NCBI GenBank assembly: GCA_902528375.1
Contig: CABZSS010000003.1
Span: 30,001 to 94,000, forward strand
Length of the DNA stretch: 64,000 bases
From: an uncultured Pelagibacteraceae bacterium
GTDB taxonomy: Bacteria > Pseudomonadota > Alphaproteobacteria > Pelagibacterales > Pelagibacteraceae
Direction of reading: 5' to 3'
Under the pieces are notes generated by a model, which did not search any database, was not told where the DNA came from, and saw only the letters and a list, made by a program, of their open reading frames with translations. Numbering within the stretch: position 1 is the stretch's first letter; each line of letters starts with the position of its first letter. Shown one piece after another: positions 1-11,680 of the stretch. Position numbers and translations under genes: made by a program.

Positions 1-1035
<1,035 letters not shown>

Positions 1036-1039
1036 TATG

Positions 1040-1058
1040 CACAGAAAAAAATTCTGTG
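1040..1058 (-). other. Hairpin just upstream of the 23S 5' end
   Basis: CACAGAA and TTCTGTG form a 7-bp stem around a 5-nt A/T loop, flanked by TTGATT and AATCAA which can extend it. It sits a few bases upstream of the inferred mature 23S 5' end in the spacer, so a role in 23S precursor folding or processing is plausible but not shown. Confidence 0.45.
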
Positions 1059-1077
1059 TTTGAATCAAATTTTGTTG

Positions 1078-1127
1078 GAATGTTCATCTATTTGAACATT
1101 CATGATTGTTCATCTATTCGAACAATC
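1078..1127 (-). repeat. Two tandem near-identical 24-nt hairpins in the tRNA-Ala/23S spacer
   Basis: Positions 1078-1101 and 1104-1127 are two copies of one 24-nt inverted repeat with the same 6-nt TCTATT loop. The first copy has a perfect 9-bp stem; the second has 8 bp plus one mismatch next to the loop. At the third stem position the copies differ as A-T versus T-A, so pairing is preserved. The elements lie in the transcribed spacer. They could be processing signals or a local duplication; function is unknown. Confidence 0.7.
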
Positions 1128-1184
1128 GGATATAGATATTGATAATATTAAAAGTATTCACAAATAAAATAACTAGGTTTCTCA

Positions 1185-1260
1185 TGGTGGAGGATAGCGG
1201 GATCGAACCGCTGACCTCCTGAATGCAAATCAGGCGCTCTCCCAGCTGAGCTAATCCCCC
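1185..1260 (-). tRNA. tRNA-Ala (anticodon TGC)
   Basis: A 76-nt cloverleaf with encoded CCA. The 7-bp acceptor starts GGGGGAT, the anticodon loop is TTTGCAT (TGC, alanine), the D-loop carries the usual GG pair and the T-loop is the canonical TTCGATC. It lies in the 16S-23S spacer downstream of tRNA-Ile, the standard bacterial arrangement. Confidence 0.97.
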
Positions 1261-1268
1261 AGATATAT

Positions 1269-1345
1269 TGGTGGGCCGAGATAGACTCGAACTATCGACC
1301 CCACCCTTATCAAGGGTGTGCTCTAACCAACTGAGCTACCGGCCC
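1269..1345 (-). tRNA. tRNA-Ile (anticodon GAT)
   Basis: A 77-nt cloverleaf with encoded CCA, acceptor start GGGCCGG, anticodon GAT in a CTTGATAAG context, D-loop with GG and T-loop TTCGAGT. It is the first tRNA of the rRNA spacer, 8 nt before tRNA-Ala in transcription order. Confidence 0.97.
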
Positions 1346-1377
1346 TCATTGTTTTTAAGAGAAACACAAAAATTAAA

Positions 1378-1395
1378 AAGAGAAGTGCGGACGGT
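1378..1395 (-). other. 3' arm of the 16S rRNA processing stem
   Basis: These 18 bases are complementary, with one G-U pair, to 3013-3030 on the far side of 16S. In the precursor RNA the two arms would close a long stem around 16S, the classical substrate shape for RNase III. tRNA-Ile and tRNA-Ala lie outside this stem. Confidence 0.8.
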
Positions 1396-1451
1396 CAACA
1401 TTAACCTGTTAAATATTTAGAATAAAATTATCAAATTTTATTCATCCTTAG

Positions 1452-2926
<1,475 letters not shown>

Positions 2927-3012
2927 AAAAACGGCGCACACTAGCTTCTATATAAATCTAAGAATAAATTTATATAATGTTGAAGTGTGTACGACAAATT
3001 TTGGTAACCTTA

Positions 3013-3030
3013 ACCGTCCACACTTCTCTT
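3013..3030 (-). other. 5' arm of the 16S rRNA processing stem
   Basis: Complementary to 1378-1395 over 18 bases (accgtccacacttctctt on the plus strand). It lies in the leader about 87 nt upstream of the 16S 5' end. Confidence 0.8.
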
Positions 3031-3106
3031 CTTAAAATTTTACTTTTCAAATAGCTAATTAGGTTTGACCCTAATAATTAACAATTTCCATTGTTTGGAG
3101 AGACTG

Positions 3107-3168
3107 CTTATAGTACAAATCGCTAGTAAATCAAGGGATTATCAAAGAAAAAAGCTTAAAAAAGTCAA
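3107..3168 (-). promoter_or_regulatory. Candidate tandem promoters of the rRNA operon
   Basis: Reading leftward, TTGATT (3129-3134) and TATAAG (3107-3112) are separated by 16 nt. Slightly upstream, TTGACT (3163-3168) and TTGATA (3140-3145) are separated by 17 nt. Both resemble sigma-70 type -35/-10 pairs and lie in the 300-nt gene-free stretch before 16S. The first has the better -10. The same stretch must also hold the rightward promoter of the M23 gene. Sequence evidence only. Confidence 0.45.
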
Positions 3169-3225
3169 TAAAAACCTATATTTTTTGAGCTGGTTTTTTT
3201 AAAAACAATAAATTATAGAAATTGC

Positions 3226-4533
3226 ATGAGATTAATTCAACTTAAGGTTACATCATTTATAAAAAAGAATACTGAGGTATTTCTTTTAATACTCTTGCTA
3301 ATAGTTTCAACTTTAATAATTCAAATTTACAACTCTCAAAGCAAAAAAGTTGATAACGAATATATAAAGGTTTTAAGGAATACTTACTTTAAAAAAACAA
3401 TAAACCACATTTTTTTTAATTTAACTCCCAGATATGAACAGATTGACTATTCAGTAAAAAGCGGACAAACACTTAGGGACATTCTCAGAGAATTTTCTGT
3501 TAAGGACGAGGAGATTAAAAAAATATTTGCAGTCTTAAGTAAAAAAGAAACTAACACAATTAGATCAAAGCAAATTCTAAATATAGTTCTGGATAATACT
3601 GATAAAAATAACAAGAAAATATTAAGCCTTTTAATACCTGTTTCAAAAACAAGAAAAATACAAATAGTCAAAAATTTAGAAACAGATCAACTTAAAAAAG
3701 AAGAAATTGTAACTAACCTTACTAAAAAACTTGTATTAAAAGAAGGTACTATTCAATCGAGTCTCTATAAATCAGCTACAAAACAAAAAATAAGTCCTAA
3801 TGTCATAATAGAATTTGCTAGACTCTATGGTTTTCAAGTGGATTTCCAAAGAGACATAAGAAAAAATGATTCATACCAAATTATCTATGAAACTTTCATT
3901 GATGAAAATAACGAAGTATTTAGTACTGGGGAAATAGTTTATGCTAACTTAGTTCTGAGAGGACAGACAAATCAGTTATATTTTTATCCGGATAAAAAAT
4001 TTTTTGGACACTATGATGAAAATGGAAAAAGTGTTAAAAAGGCTTTAATGAAAACTCCAATAAATGGAGCTAGGCTATCATCTCCATTTGGAATGAGAAA
4101 ACATCCTATTCTAGGTTTTAATAAGATGCATCGAGGAACTGATTTCGCTGCACCATTAGGTACACCGATCATGGCATCAGGTGATGGTATTATTCTAAAA
4201 GCAGGTTGGTGTGGTGGTGGAGGTAATTGTGTAAAAATAAAACACAATACAACTTATCAAACAATTTATGCACACATGTCTAAATTTTCAAACCTCGCAA
4301 TTCCTGGATCAAGAGTAAAGCAAGGACAAATTATTGGTTATGTAGGATCAACTGGTATGTCAACTGGTCCGCATTTACACTATGAGATAATTGAGAATGG
4401 AAAAAAAATTAATTCACAAACATTGAAGTTGCCGCCAGGAAAATCTCTTAAAGGGCCGGTGAGAAAAGATTTTGAAATTGTAAGAATAAAAACAGATGTA
4501 CTTAAATCAGATTTGATAGTTAAAATTAATTAA
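3226..4533 (+). CDS. Membrane-anchored M23 family metallopeptidase (murein hydrolase)
   Basis: Predicted zinc endopeptidase acting on peptidoglycan cross-links in the periplasm. The 435-residue product has one N-terminal membrane segment (about 19-35), a short region near 75-95 resembling the OapA/LysM-like start of such proteins, and a C-terminal M23 domain (about 280-400). Zinc and catalytic residues are visible: H302 and D306 in HRGTD, H350 in YAHMS, and H383/H385 in HLHYE. All are intact, so it should be an active enzyme rather than a degenerate EnvC-type activator. It is divergent from the rRNA operon and convergent with the DUF4167 gene, 6 nt away. Confidence 0.92.
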   Translation: MRLIQLKVTSFIKKNTEVFLLILLLIVSTLIIQIYNSQSKKVDNEYIKVLRNTYFKKTINHIFFNLTPRYEQIDYSVKSGQTLRDILREFSVKDEEIKKIFAVLSKKETNTIRSKQILNIVLDNTDKNNKKILSLLIPVSKTRKIQIVKNLETDQLKKEEIVTNLTKKLVLKEGTIQSSLYKSATKQKISPNVIIEFARLYGFQVDFQRDIRKNDSYQIIYETFIDENNEVFSTGEIVYANLVLRGQTNQLYFYPDKKFFGHYDENGKSVKKALMKTPINGARLSSPFGMRKHPILGFNKMHRGTDFAAPLGTPIMASGDGIILKAGWCGGGGNCVKIKHNTTYQTIYAHMSKFSNLAIPGSRVKQGQIIGYVGSTGMSTGPHLHYEIIENGKKINSQTLKLPPGKSLKGPVRKDFEIVRIKTDVLKSDLIVKIN

Positions 4534-4539
4534 TATTTT

Positions 4540-4836
4540 TTAAGAAATCTCTTTTTCTTTTTGCTCTAAAGAAACTCTTAAGAAATGGTCAGCATACTGA
4601 AAATAGTTTTCTGATAATATTTTATCTCCATTGGATAAAGCTTCTCTAGCAAGGTCATTATACTTTGAAATTAATTTTTGAACATTTCCATTGCTTCTAT
4701 TTATTTTCCTTCTAAAAGAATTATCATTATTTGCAAAATTACCGTTAAGTTTATCTATATCTGAACTTCTTTTAAATGATCTGTCAGAGTGATTTCTACC
4801 TCTGTTTCTCTTTAAATTATTTCTAAATTGTCTCAT
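4540..4836 (-). CDS. DUF4167 domain protein
   Basis: A 98-residue basic protein. The N-terminal half is rich in Arg, Asn and Ser and looks disordered. The C-terminal half (about 48-95), with a core around YNDLAREALSNGDKILSENY, matches the alphaproteobacterial DUF4167 domain. The arginine-rich tail suggests nucleic-acid or ribosome contact, but this is inference. It is the last gene of the run lysC-ispG-prfA-prmC, 6 nt after prmC, a conserved location for this family. Function is not known to me. Confidence 0.85.
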   Translation of the reverse strand: MRQFRNNLKRNRGRNHSDRSFKRSSDIDKLNGNFANNDNSFRRKINRSNGNVQKLISKYNDLAREALSNGDKILSENYFQYADHFLRVSLEQKEKEIS

Positions 4837-4842
4837 GTATTT

Positions 4843-5682
4843 TTAATTTATTTTTGTAGATACTATACATCTAATATTATTTCCATAGTCTTTGATAATT
4901 TTATTTATAAAAAAATTTTTTTTTTTTAGGAATTTAGTCACTTTGTATTTCTGATCGTACCCAATTTCAAGGATAAGTTTTCCATTAATTTTTAATAAAT
5001 GTTTTGATTTCGAAATAACTTTTTCAATTACTTCTAAACCATCTAATCCACCATCTAAAGCAATTTTTGGTTCATAAATTATTGAGTCCAAATATTTTAT
5101 TCTATGTTTATTAATATATGGAGGATTACTTATAATTAAATCATATTTATCGTTATAAAAATTGTCAACATCTCTTTTGTAAAATTTAATTCTATCTGAT
5201 AATTGATGTAAATTTGCATTAATTTTTGCCAATTTTAAAGCATTTTTGGATAAATCTATGGCATCACATTTACAATACAATCTCTCTTTTAAAATAGATA
5301 TTGATAAACATCCAGAGCCAACGCCAATATCAAGTATTCTTTTAGACTGATTTTTTTTAATTATTCTTAGTGATTGCTCCACCAAATGTTCCGAGTCTGG
5401 ACGAGGGATAAGTACATTTTCATTTGTTATAAACTTATCTCTCCAAAAACTTTTATTGTTTGTTATATAAGCAATTGGCTCTTTCTTTTTTCTTCTATAA
5501 ACAAGATTAAAATACTTTTCTCTTTCTTCTTTTTTTATCTGTTTCTCTAAATTTAGAAGAACATCTTCTCTTGAAATATTAAGGGTTTTCGACATTAAAA
5601 TTTCACAATCAATTTTATATGAAGGTATATTATTTTCTTTAAGTATCTGTTGACCGCCTTTCAAATTATCTATAATTTTCAT
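4843..5682 (-). CDS. prmC: Release factor glutamine methyltransferase
   Basis: Transfers a methyl group from S-adenosylmethionine to the glutamine of the GGQ motif in release factors. The 279-residue protein has an N-terminal helical substrate-binding domain, the SAM-binding motif DIGVGSG at 118-124, and the catalytic NPPY motif at 186-189. It overlaps the 3' end of its substrate gene prfA by 4 nt, a translationally coupled arrangement that fits the enzyme-substrate relationship. Length is typical for HemK/PrmC. Confidence 0.96.
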   Translation of the reverse strand: MKIIDNLKGGQQILKENNIPSYKIDCEILMSKTLNISREDVLLNLEKQIKKEEREKYFNLVYRRKKKEPIAYITNNKSFWRDKFITNENVLIPRPDSEHLVEQSLRIIKKNQSKRILDIGVGSGCLSISILKERLYCKCDAIDLSKNALKLAKINANLHQLSDRIKFYKRDVDNFYNDKYDLIISNPPYINKHRIKYLDSIIYEPKIALDGGLDGLEVIEKVISKSKHLLKINGKLILEIGYDQKYKVTKFLKKKNFFINKIIKDYGNNIRCIVSTKIN

Positions 5683-6752
5683 GATATTTTTTTTAATTCT
5701 TCCTCTTGGGCTTGAAGGCTTAAATTATCAATCATTTCATCAAAAATTTCTCCTTCCATAAACTCTTCTAATTTATGCAATGTTAGATTAATTCTATGAT
5801 CCGTGACTCTACCTTGAGGAAAATTATATGTTCTTATTCTTTCAGATCTATCACCTGATCCAATTTTACTTTTTCGATCTTTTGCTCTTTCCTCGTCTCT
5901 TTTATTTCTTTCAAACTCGTATATTCTCGATCTCAAGATTTTAAGTCCTTTCTCTTTGTTTCTAATTTGAGATTTTTCATCTTGTTGGCTAACAACAATT
6001 CCTGTTGGGATGTGGGTAATTCTTACAGCTGAGTCCGTGGTGTTAACACTTTGCCCTCCAGGGCCACTACTTCTGAATACATCAATTCTCAAGTCTTTTT
6101 CCTCTATCTTTATATCTACTTCCTCTGCCTCTGGTAACACCGCAACTGTTGCTGCTGAGGTATGTACTCTACCTTGTGTTTCAGTATCTGGAACTCGTTG
6201 AACTCTATGAACACCACTTTCATATTTTAAGGAGGAATAAATATTTCTTCCTTTTATTGAAGCAATTACCTCTTTTAATCCTCCAGCGTCACTTTTAGAT
6301 ATACTAATTATTTCCAAAGACCATTTCTTTTTTTGGCTTACTTTTTCATACATCTTAAAAAGATCTGATGCAAATAAACTTGCCTCTAATCCGCCTGTTC
6401 CTGCTCGTATTTCTATTATTGCATTTTTGGTATCTGCCTCATCTTTTGGTAGCAAAAATAATTTAAGTTTACTTTCATTTTTGTCTTTTTTGGCCTCAAG
6501 CTCATTAAGCTCAATCTTGGCTAGTTCTATCATTTCTTTATCGTTGTTTTCATCACCAATAATTTTTTTAAGATCCTCCCTGGTTTTATCAAATGTTAGA
6601 TAGTCCTTTGCATGACTAATTACTGCGTTTAATTCTGAATATTCTTTTGATTTAGATGCAAATAATTTTTTTTCGATTGCTCCGGAGGATAGTTCCTTTT
6701 CAAGAATCCCATGTTTTTTTAATATCTCCCTTACCTTATCAACTGGTATCAT
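5679..6752 (-). CDS. prfA: Peptide chain release factor 1
   Basis: Class I release factor reading UAA and UAG. The 357-residue length is typical. The GGQ peptidyl-tRNA hydrolysis motif is at 232-234 within [11 protein letters not shown]. The stop-codon recognition tripeptide, usually PAT or PVT in RF1, reads P-D-T at 188-190. The surrounding HRVQRVP...[10 protein letters not shown] is conserved, so alignment at this place is secure. The start codon overlaps the ispG stop (TAATG) and the end overlaps prmC by 4 nt. Confidence 0.97.
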   Translation of the reverse strand: MIPVDKVREILKKHGILEKELSSGAIEKKLFASKSKEYSELNAVISHAKDYLTFDKTREDLKKIIGDENNDKEMIELAKIELNELEAKKDKNESKLKLFLLPKDEADTKNAIIEIRAGTGGLEASLFASDLFKMYEKVSQKKKWSLEIISISKSDAGGLKEVIASIKGRNIYSSLKYESGVHRVQRVPDTETQGRVHTSAATVAVLPEAEEVDIKIEEKDLRIDVFRSSGPGGQSVNTTDSAVRITHIPTGIVVSQQDEKSQIRNKEKGLKILRSRIYEFERNKRDEERAKDRKSKIGSGDRSERIRTYNFPQGRVTDHRINLTLHKLEEFMEGEIFDEMIDNLSLQAQEEELKKIS

Positions 6753-7852
6753 TAAATTTTATTTTTGATGTCTTTTTCTTTTTTTTCCACCAATGCTACA
6801 ACTTTAGAAATTATCTCATCATTTTTTAATTTTTCTTTTCGAACACCATTTAAATATAACATATTGCTATTCTTGCCTCCTCCTGTAATACCAATATCAG
6901 TTGAGGCTGCCTCCCCTGGACCATTAACAACACATCCAATTATCGATAAAGTTAAAGGTGTTTTAATATGAGATAACTTTTCCTCTAGTTTTTTTACTAC
7001 ATCAATTACTTCAAATCCTTGACGAGCACATGAGGGGCATGAAATGATTTTTACACCTCTATTTCTTAAGTTTAGAGATTTTAAAATTTCATTACCTATT
7101 TTAATTTCTTTAATAGGATCGTCAGATAAAGAAACTCTAATAGTGTCACCAATTCCCTCCATCAAAAGTGAGCCTAGGCCTATTGAGGTTTTTACACTCC
7201 CTGGCACAAAACTGCCCGATTCTGTTACTCCTAGGTGCAAAGGATAATCTGTCTTGGATGAAAGAAGTCTGTACGACGCTACTGATAAAAATACATCTGA
7301 TGATTTTACACTAACTTTAAAGTTATAAAAATCTTCATCCTCTATAAGCTGGATATTCCTCATTGCACTTTCCACTAAAGCATCTGGACAGGGTCCTTTA
7401 TATTTTTCTAATATGTCTTTTTCTAAAGAACCAGCATTGACACCAATCCTTAATGCACAATTGTAATCCTTAGCTGCTGCTATCACTTGTTTAATTTTTT
7501 CTTTTTGACCGATATTGCCAGGATTTATCCTCAAGCATTTTGCCCCACTTTTAGCCGCCTCTATAGCTCTTTTGAAATGAAAATGAATATCTGCAATAAT
7601 TGGAACTTTACTGTTTTTTACTATCTCTTTTAAAGCATTAGTTGACTCCTCATCAGGACATGAAACTCTAACAAGTTCAGCGCCTTCTTCAGCACAATCG
7701 TTAATTTGTTTAATTGTTTCTTTTATATTGGTCGTTAAAGTATTTGTCATTGACTGAACTGAGATAGGGTTATCCCCACCAATTTTTATATCGCCAACGT
7801 TTATCTCTTTTGTTTTTTTTCTTTTTATATCTCTAAATTCTTTATAACTCAT
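6752..7852 (-). CDS. ispG: 4-hydroxy-3-methylbut-2-enyl diphosphate synthase (flavodoxin)
   Basis: Iron-sulfur enzyme of the non-mevalonate (MEP) isoprenoid pathway, converting MEcPP to HMBPP. The 366-residue product has the N-terminal TIM-barrel part ([10 protein letters not shown] near residue 35) and the C-terminal cluster-binding part with SCPSCARQG and [10 protein letters not shown]. These supply the three conserved cysteines. The start overlaps the lysC stop by 4 nt and its stop overlaps the prfA start by 1 nt. Confidence 0.96.
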   Translation of the reverse strand: MSYKEFRDIKRKKTKEINVGDIKIGGDNPISVQSMTNTLTTNIKETIKQINDCAEEGAELVRVSCPDEESTNALKEIVKNSKVPIIADIHFHFKRAIEAAKSGAKCLRINPGNIGQKEKIKQVIAAAKDYNCALRIGVNAGSLEKDILEKYKGPCPDALVESAMRNIQLIEDEDFYNFKVSVKSSDVFLSVASYRLLSSKTDYPLHLGVTESGSFVPGSVKTSIGLGSLLMEGIGDTIRVSLSDDPIKEIKIGNEILKSLNLRNRGVKIISCPSCARQGFEVIDVVKKLEEKLSHIKTPLTLSIIGCVVNGPGEAASTDIGITGGGKNSNMLYLNGVRKEKLKNDEIISKVVALVEKKEKDIKNKI

Positions 7853-9063
7853 CTTCTTAAATTAAATTCTTTATGTAATAATTCAACTGATTTTTTTAAA
7901 TTTTTGCTTTGAATTAAAACAGATATTCTTATTTCGGAAGTAGAAATAACAAGAATATTTATTTTTTTATTTGCTAATGCCTGGAACATTCGATAAGTGA
8001 CCCCTGGTGTTGTGATCATTCCAACGCCCACAATAGAAACTTTTGCAACATTCTTATCTACAATTAGCTTTTTAAATTTAATTTTTATATTTTTAGATAT
8101 AAGTCTTTTAGTTTTTAAAAGATCATCAGATTTAATGGTAAAAGTTAAATCTGTTTCTTTGCCATCTGAAGAAATATTTTGAACAACCATATCAACATTT
8201 ATAGAATTTTTATATAGCGGCTCAAATATTGCTGCAGCTACACCTGGTTTGTCCTTTACACCAAGGAGACTTACTTTCGCATCATTTTTAGTAAAAGATA
8301 CGCCCCTGATTATATTTGTGTCTTTAATCTTTCTTCTACCAATTATTTGCGTGCCTGTTTTATTTGTAAATGATGATTTAACATCAATTTTTACTTTATT
8401 TAATTTTGCGTCCTGGATTGATGCTGGCTGCATTACTTTAGCACCAAGCGAGGACATTTCGAGCATCTCTTCATAAGATAATGCTTTTATTTTTTTTGCT
8501 TGTTTGGTTAAATTAGGATCAGTTGTATACACCCCATCAACATCAGTATAAATTATACATCTTTTAGCTTTAAAAAATTTAGCGAGCATTATTGCACTTG
8601 CATCGCTGCCACCTCTTTCTAAAGTTGTAAGTCTGTTTTCTTTATTTAAACCCTGAAAACCAGTTATTATTGGAGTTCCACCATTTTTTAAATACTTTTT
8701 TATCTGGTCTGTCCCAATCTTTATAATCCTCCCAGAGCTATAATTACCTCTTGTTATAATAGGGATCTGCCATGACATCCAAGATCTTGAATAAAAACCA
8801 AGGGAACATAATCTTCCAGCTATTAAAGCACTAGCCATTTGTTCACCAGTTGACAACAGCACATCTCTCTCAGAGTTTGGAAAATTCTTAGAAATTTTCT
8901 CAGCTTTTTTAATAAGTTCATTTGTAACACCGCTCATGGCAGAAGTTACAACAATAACTTTGTATTTTTCTTTAATATATGAGATGATTATTTTAGATAT
9001 TTTTACAATTCTATCTAATGTGCCAACTGATGTTCCACCAAATTTTAAAACAATTATTTTCAT
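7849..9063 (-). CDS. lysC: Aspartate kinase
   Basis: Phosphorylates aspartate, the first step to lysine/diaminopimelate, threonine and methionine. The 404-residue protein begins with the kinase motif KFGGTSVGT (7-15), carries the ERGGSDASA nucleotide-binding motif near 150, and ends in two ACT domains (about 265-400) that normally mediate feedback control by lysine or threonine. It is the first gene of the leftward lysC-ispG-prfA-prmC-DUF4167 run and is divergent from ubiG. Confidence 0.96.
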   Translation of the reverse strand: MKIIVLKFGGTSVGTLDRIVKISKIIISYIKEKYKVIVVTSAMSGVTNELIKKAEKISKNFPNSERDVLLSTGEQMASALIAGRLCSLGFYSRSWMSWQIPIITRGNYSSGRIIKIGTDQIKKYLKNGGTPIITGFQGLNKENRLTTLERGGSDASAIMLAKFFKAKRCIIYTDVDGVYTTDPNLTKQAKKIKALSYEEMLEMSSLGAKVMQPASIQDAKLNKVKIDVKSSFTNKTGTQIIGRRKIKDTNIIRGVSFTKNDAKVSLLGVKDKPGVAAAIFEPLYKNSINVDMVVQNISSDGKETDLTFTIKSDDLLKTKRLISKNIKIKFKKLIVDKNVAKVSIVGVGMITTPGVTYRMFQALANKKINILVISTSEIRISVLIQSKNLKKSVELLHKEFNLRR

Positions 9064-9128
9064 TGATATTTTATATTTAAATTTTTATATTTAGATAAAA
9101 TACATCTAAATTGTAAAGTCAACAACCA

Positions 9129-9857
9129 ATGAAAAAAGACACTATTAATAAAAAGGAAATTGATAAATTTTCAAAGTTAGCTGATGAGTGGTGGGATCCT
9201 GAGGGCAAGTTTAAACCACTACATAATTTTAATCCAGTCAGACTAAGATATATTAAAGATACAATTACTAAAAAATTTGGAATTAAATCAGAAAAATTAC
9301 CTTTAAAAGATATTAAGATATTAGACATTGGATGTGGTGGAGGTCTTTTAAGTGAACCTCTTTCAAGATTAGGTGCAACAGTTACAGGCATAGATGCTTC
9401 GGACAGAAACATCAAAATTGCTAAAATGCATTTGGAAAAAAGTAAATTAGATATTGATTATTACTGTTCATCCCCAGATAAATTTGTTGCCAAAGAAAAA
9501 TTTGATGTGGTATTAAATATGGAGATAGTTGAACACGTTGATAATGTTGATTTTTTTTTATTTAAAAGCTCAGAACTTTTGAAGAAAAATGGTTTAATGT
9601 TTATTGCAACTTTAAATAAAACATTAAAGTCTTATTTGTTTGCAATAATAGGTGCTGAATATATCTTAAAATGGTTGCCAATAGGCACCCACGACTGGAA
9701 CAAATTTTTAAAACCTGGGGATTTAATCAATATTTGTAAAAACAATTCATTAAATTTGAACAACTTAATTGGTGTAAAGTTTGATATTCTAAAAAATGAG
9801 TGGATTGTATCTAAAGATAGCTCTGTAAATTATCTTGCGCAATTTTCTAAAACTTAG
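9129..9857 (+). CDS. ubiG: Ubiquinone biosynthesis O-methyltransferase
   Basis: SAM-dependent methyltransferase carrying out the O-methylation steps of ubiquinone synthesis. The 242-residue product has the N-terminal EIDKFSKLADEWWDPEG signature and the SAM motif ILDIGCGGGLLSEPL near residues 67-81, both characteristic of UbiG. It is divergent from lysC and overlaps the convergent DUF1178 gene by 4 nt at the 3' end. Confidence 0.95.
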   Translation: MKKDTINKKEIDKFSKLADEWWDPEGKFKPLHNFNPVRLRYIKDTITKKFGIKSEKLPLKDIKILDIGCGGGLLSEPLSRLGATVTGIDASDRNIKIAKMHLEKSKLDIDYYCSSPDKFVAKEKFDVVLNMEIVEHVDNVDFFLFKSSELLKKNGLMFIATLNKTLKSYLFAIIGAEYILKWLPIGTHDWNKFLKPGDLINICKNNSLNLNNLIGVKFDILKNEWIVSKDSSVNYLAQFSKT

Positions 9858-10276
9858 TTTTCTTTATCATCTATCCAAGGAAACTCTTCGGTCTTGATAC
9901 CTTCCTGATTAAGATCTTCTATTTCCTTTTGTGAAGCTTTTCCATAAATTGCTTTTTTTTTCTTTTTCGTGTCATAATGTATTGTTCTTGCCTCATGGGC
10001 AAAGTTGTCTCCAACGTATTTAAAATTATCTTTAATAAACTTTTTAAATTCTCTAAGTTTTGATTTTATCTCTTTAATTTTATTTATATTTTTACTCTTA
10101 AGTTCTAGGCTGTTTAATACATTTGGTGCCATCAATGTTTTTTCTATCTTTCTCGAATCACAAATATGACAATTCAAATATTTTTTCTTTTTTAATTTCT
10201 CATACTCTTTAGAATCAGAAAACCAACTATCAAAAATATTTTTACAATCTTTGCAAATTAGTTTGTATTTAATCAT
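9854..10276 (-). CDS. DUF1178 family protein
   Basis: A 140-residue protein. The N-terminus (IKYKLICKDCKNIFDSWFSDS) has a C-x2-C pair, and a second C-x2-C pair occurs near 36-39 (CHIC), making a small zinc-ribbon-like module. The C-terminal half carries the ARTIHYDTKKKKKAIYGKAS segment typical of the alphaproteobacterial DUF1178 family. The internal ATG giving MIKYK is chosen over one three codons upstream because family members begin there. Function is unknown. Confidence 0.85.
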   Translation of the reverse strand: MIKYKLICKDCKNIFDSWFSDSKEYEKLKKKKYLNCHICDSRKIEKTLMAPNVLNSLELKSKNINKIKEIKSKLREFKKFIKDNFKYVGDNFAHEARTIHYDTKKKKKAIYGKASQKEIEDLNQEGIKTEEFPWIDDKEN

Positions 10277-10313
10277 ACAGTGCAAGTAATAATATATTAT
10301 TTTTTTTCAACTT

Positions 10314-11615
10314 TTAACTTCTATAATCTGAATTAATAGATATGTACTTTTGAGTGAAGTCCATCGTATAACAAGTAAAATTTTTATTACCGTTATTAAT
10401 CTCAATTGTGATTTCTAAATTGGGTTGCTTCATATAATCTGCAACATCTTTTTCAACATAATTTTTATTAAGCTGTCCTTTATCCAAAATTTTATATTCT
10501 CCAATAAATAAATTTACTCGATCTATTTCAAACTCTACTTCAGATTTTCCAGCTGCCATTAATATTCTTCCCCAATTTGGATCTTCTCCTGCAATAGCTG
10601 TTTTTACTAATGGTGAGTTAGCAATCGAAAATGATATTTTTTTTGCATCACTCTCACTAGAACACTTTAGGGAATTAATTTTTATAAACTTTGATGCACC
10701 TTCACCATCACTCACAACCCTTTTTGCTAAGTTTAACAAGACATTATTTAGAGCTAAATCGAAATCTTTAAGTTTAATATCGTTTATGTTATTTACAGAT
10801 TTATTTTTTGCCTTTCCTGTTGAAAAAATTGTTACCATATCATTTGTGCTGGTATCACCATCGCAACTAATTGCATTAAAAGTGTTTTGAATATTTTTTT
10901 TTAAAATTTTTTTTAATATATTTGATGAAAGCTCTGCATCAGTAAAAATATATGCTAAAGTTGTTCCCATGTTTGGAAAAATCATTCCAGATCCCTTTGC
11001 AAGACCATAAATTTTAATTTTTGTATTTCCAATATTACATTCTTCCATAGCAAGTTTTGGTTTTAAATCAGTTGTTAAAATACCCATGGCTGCTTTTATC
11101 CATAAATACTTATTTTGAGTGTACTTAATCTTATCTACCAAATTTTTAACAGACGACTTAATTTTATCCTTTGGAAAAACCTCACCTATCGTGCCGGTAC
11201 ACCCAAACAAAACTTCATTTGTTTTAACTTTTTTTGGATGATCTTCATCCTCTTTTTGTTTCTTTGTTAAATTTATTGATATTTCTTCAGAGATTTCTTC
11301 AAGAGCTTCATACCCTTTTTTTCCTGTAAGTGCGTTAGCATTTCGTGTATTTACTAAAAGAGCACGAATCTTTTTTGTTTTTATTTTCTTATTCCATTTA
11401 ATGTTTTCAGAAATTACTTGGGATTGTGTATAAACTGATGCGTGTTCGGCGCCATGTCTGAAATAAAAAAGGACCAAATCATCTCTATCGTTATTATATA
11501 AATTGGCTGAAGTCGTAGATACTGAGACACCATCAATATGGTCTAAATCCTGGAAGTCGGCCATTTTCGACTTTTCTTTTTTAGATAACAAAAAATTGCT
11601 TAAATTTAGAGGCAT
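10314..11615 (-). CDS. argJ: Bifunctional glutamate N-acetyltransferase / ornithine acetyltransferase
   Basis: Recycles the acetyl group between N-acetylornithine and glutamate in arginine synthesis and can use acetyl-CoA for the first step. The 433-residue proenzyme normally cleaves itself into two chains at an Ala-Thr bond. Here the conserved KGSGMI-PNM segment is followed by G217-T218, so the residue before the nucleophilic threonine is glycine. The GCTGTIGEVFP oxyanion-hole region (138-148) and GEDPNWGRI are conserved. It is divergent from secA. Other arg genes here are argB, argD and argF, not adjacent. Confidence 0.93.
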   Translation of the reverse strand: MPLNLSNFLLSKKEKSKMADFQDLDHIDGVSVSTTSANLYNNDRDDLVLFYFRHGAEHASVYTQSQVISENIKWNKKIKTKKIRALLVNTRNANALTGKKGYEALEEISEEISINLTKKQKEDEDHPKKVKTNEVLFGCTGTIGEVFPKDKIKSSVKNLVDKIKYTQNKYLWIKAAMGILTTDLKPKLAMEECNIGNTKIKIYGLAKGSGMIFPNMGTTLAYIFTDAELSSNILKKILKKNIQNTFNAISCDGDTSTNDMVTIFSTGKAKNKSVNNINDIKLKDFDLALNNVLLNLAKRVVSDGEGASKFIKINSLKCSSESDAKKISFSIANSPLVKTAIAGEDPNWGRILMAAGKSEVEFEIDRVNLFIGEYKILDKGQLNKNYVEKDVADYMKQPNLEITIEINNGNKNFTCYTMDFTQKYISINSDYRS

Positions 11616-11680
11616 TCTATTTAAAAAAATTAATTTATAACTATATAATCAATTAATAATTAATTATATATCAAAAAAAA

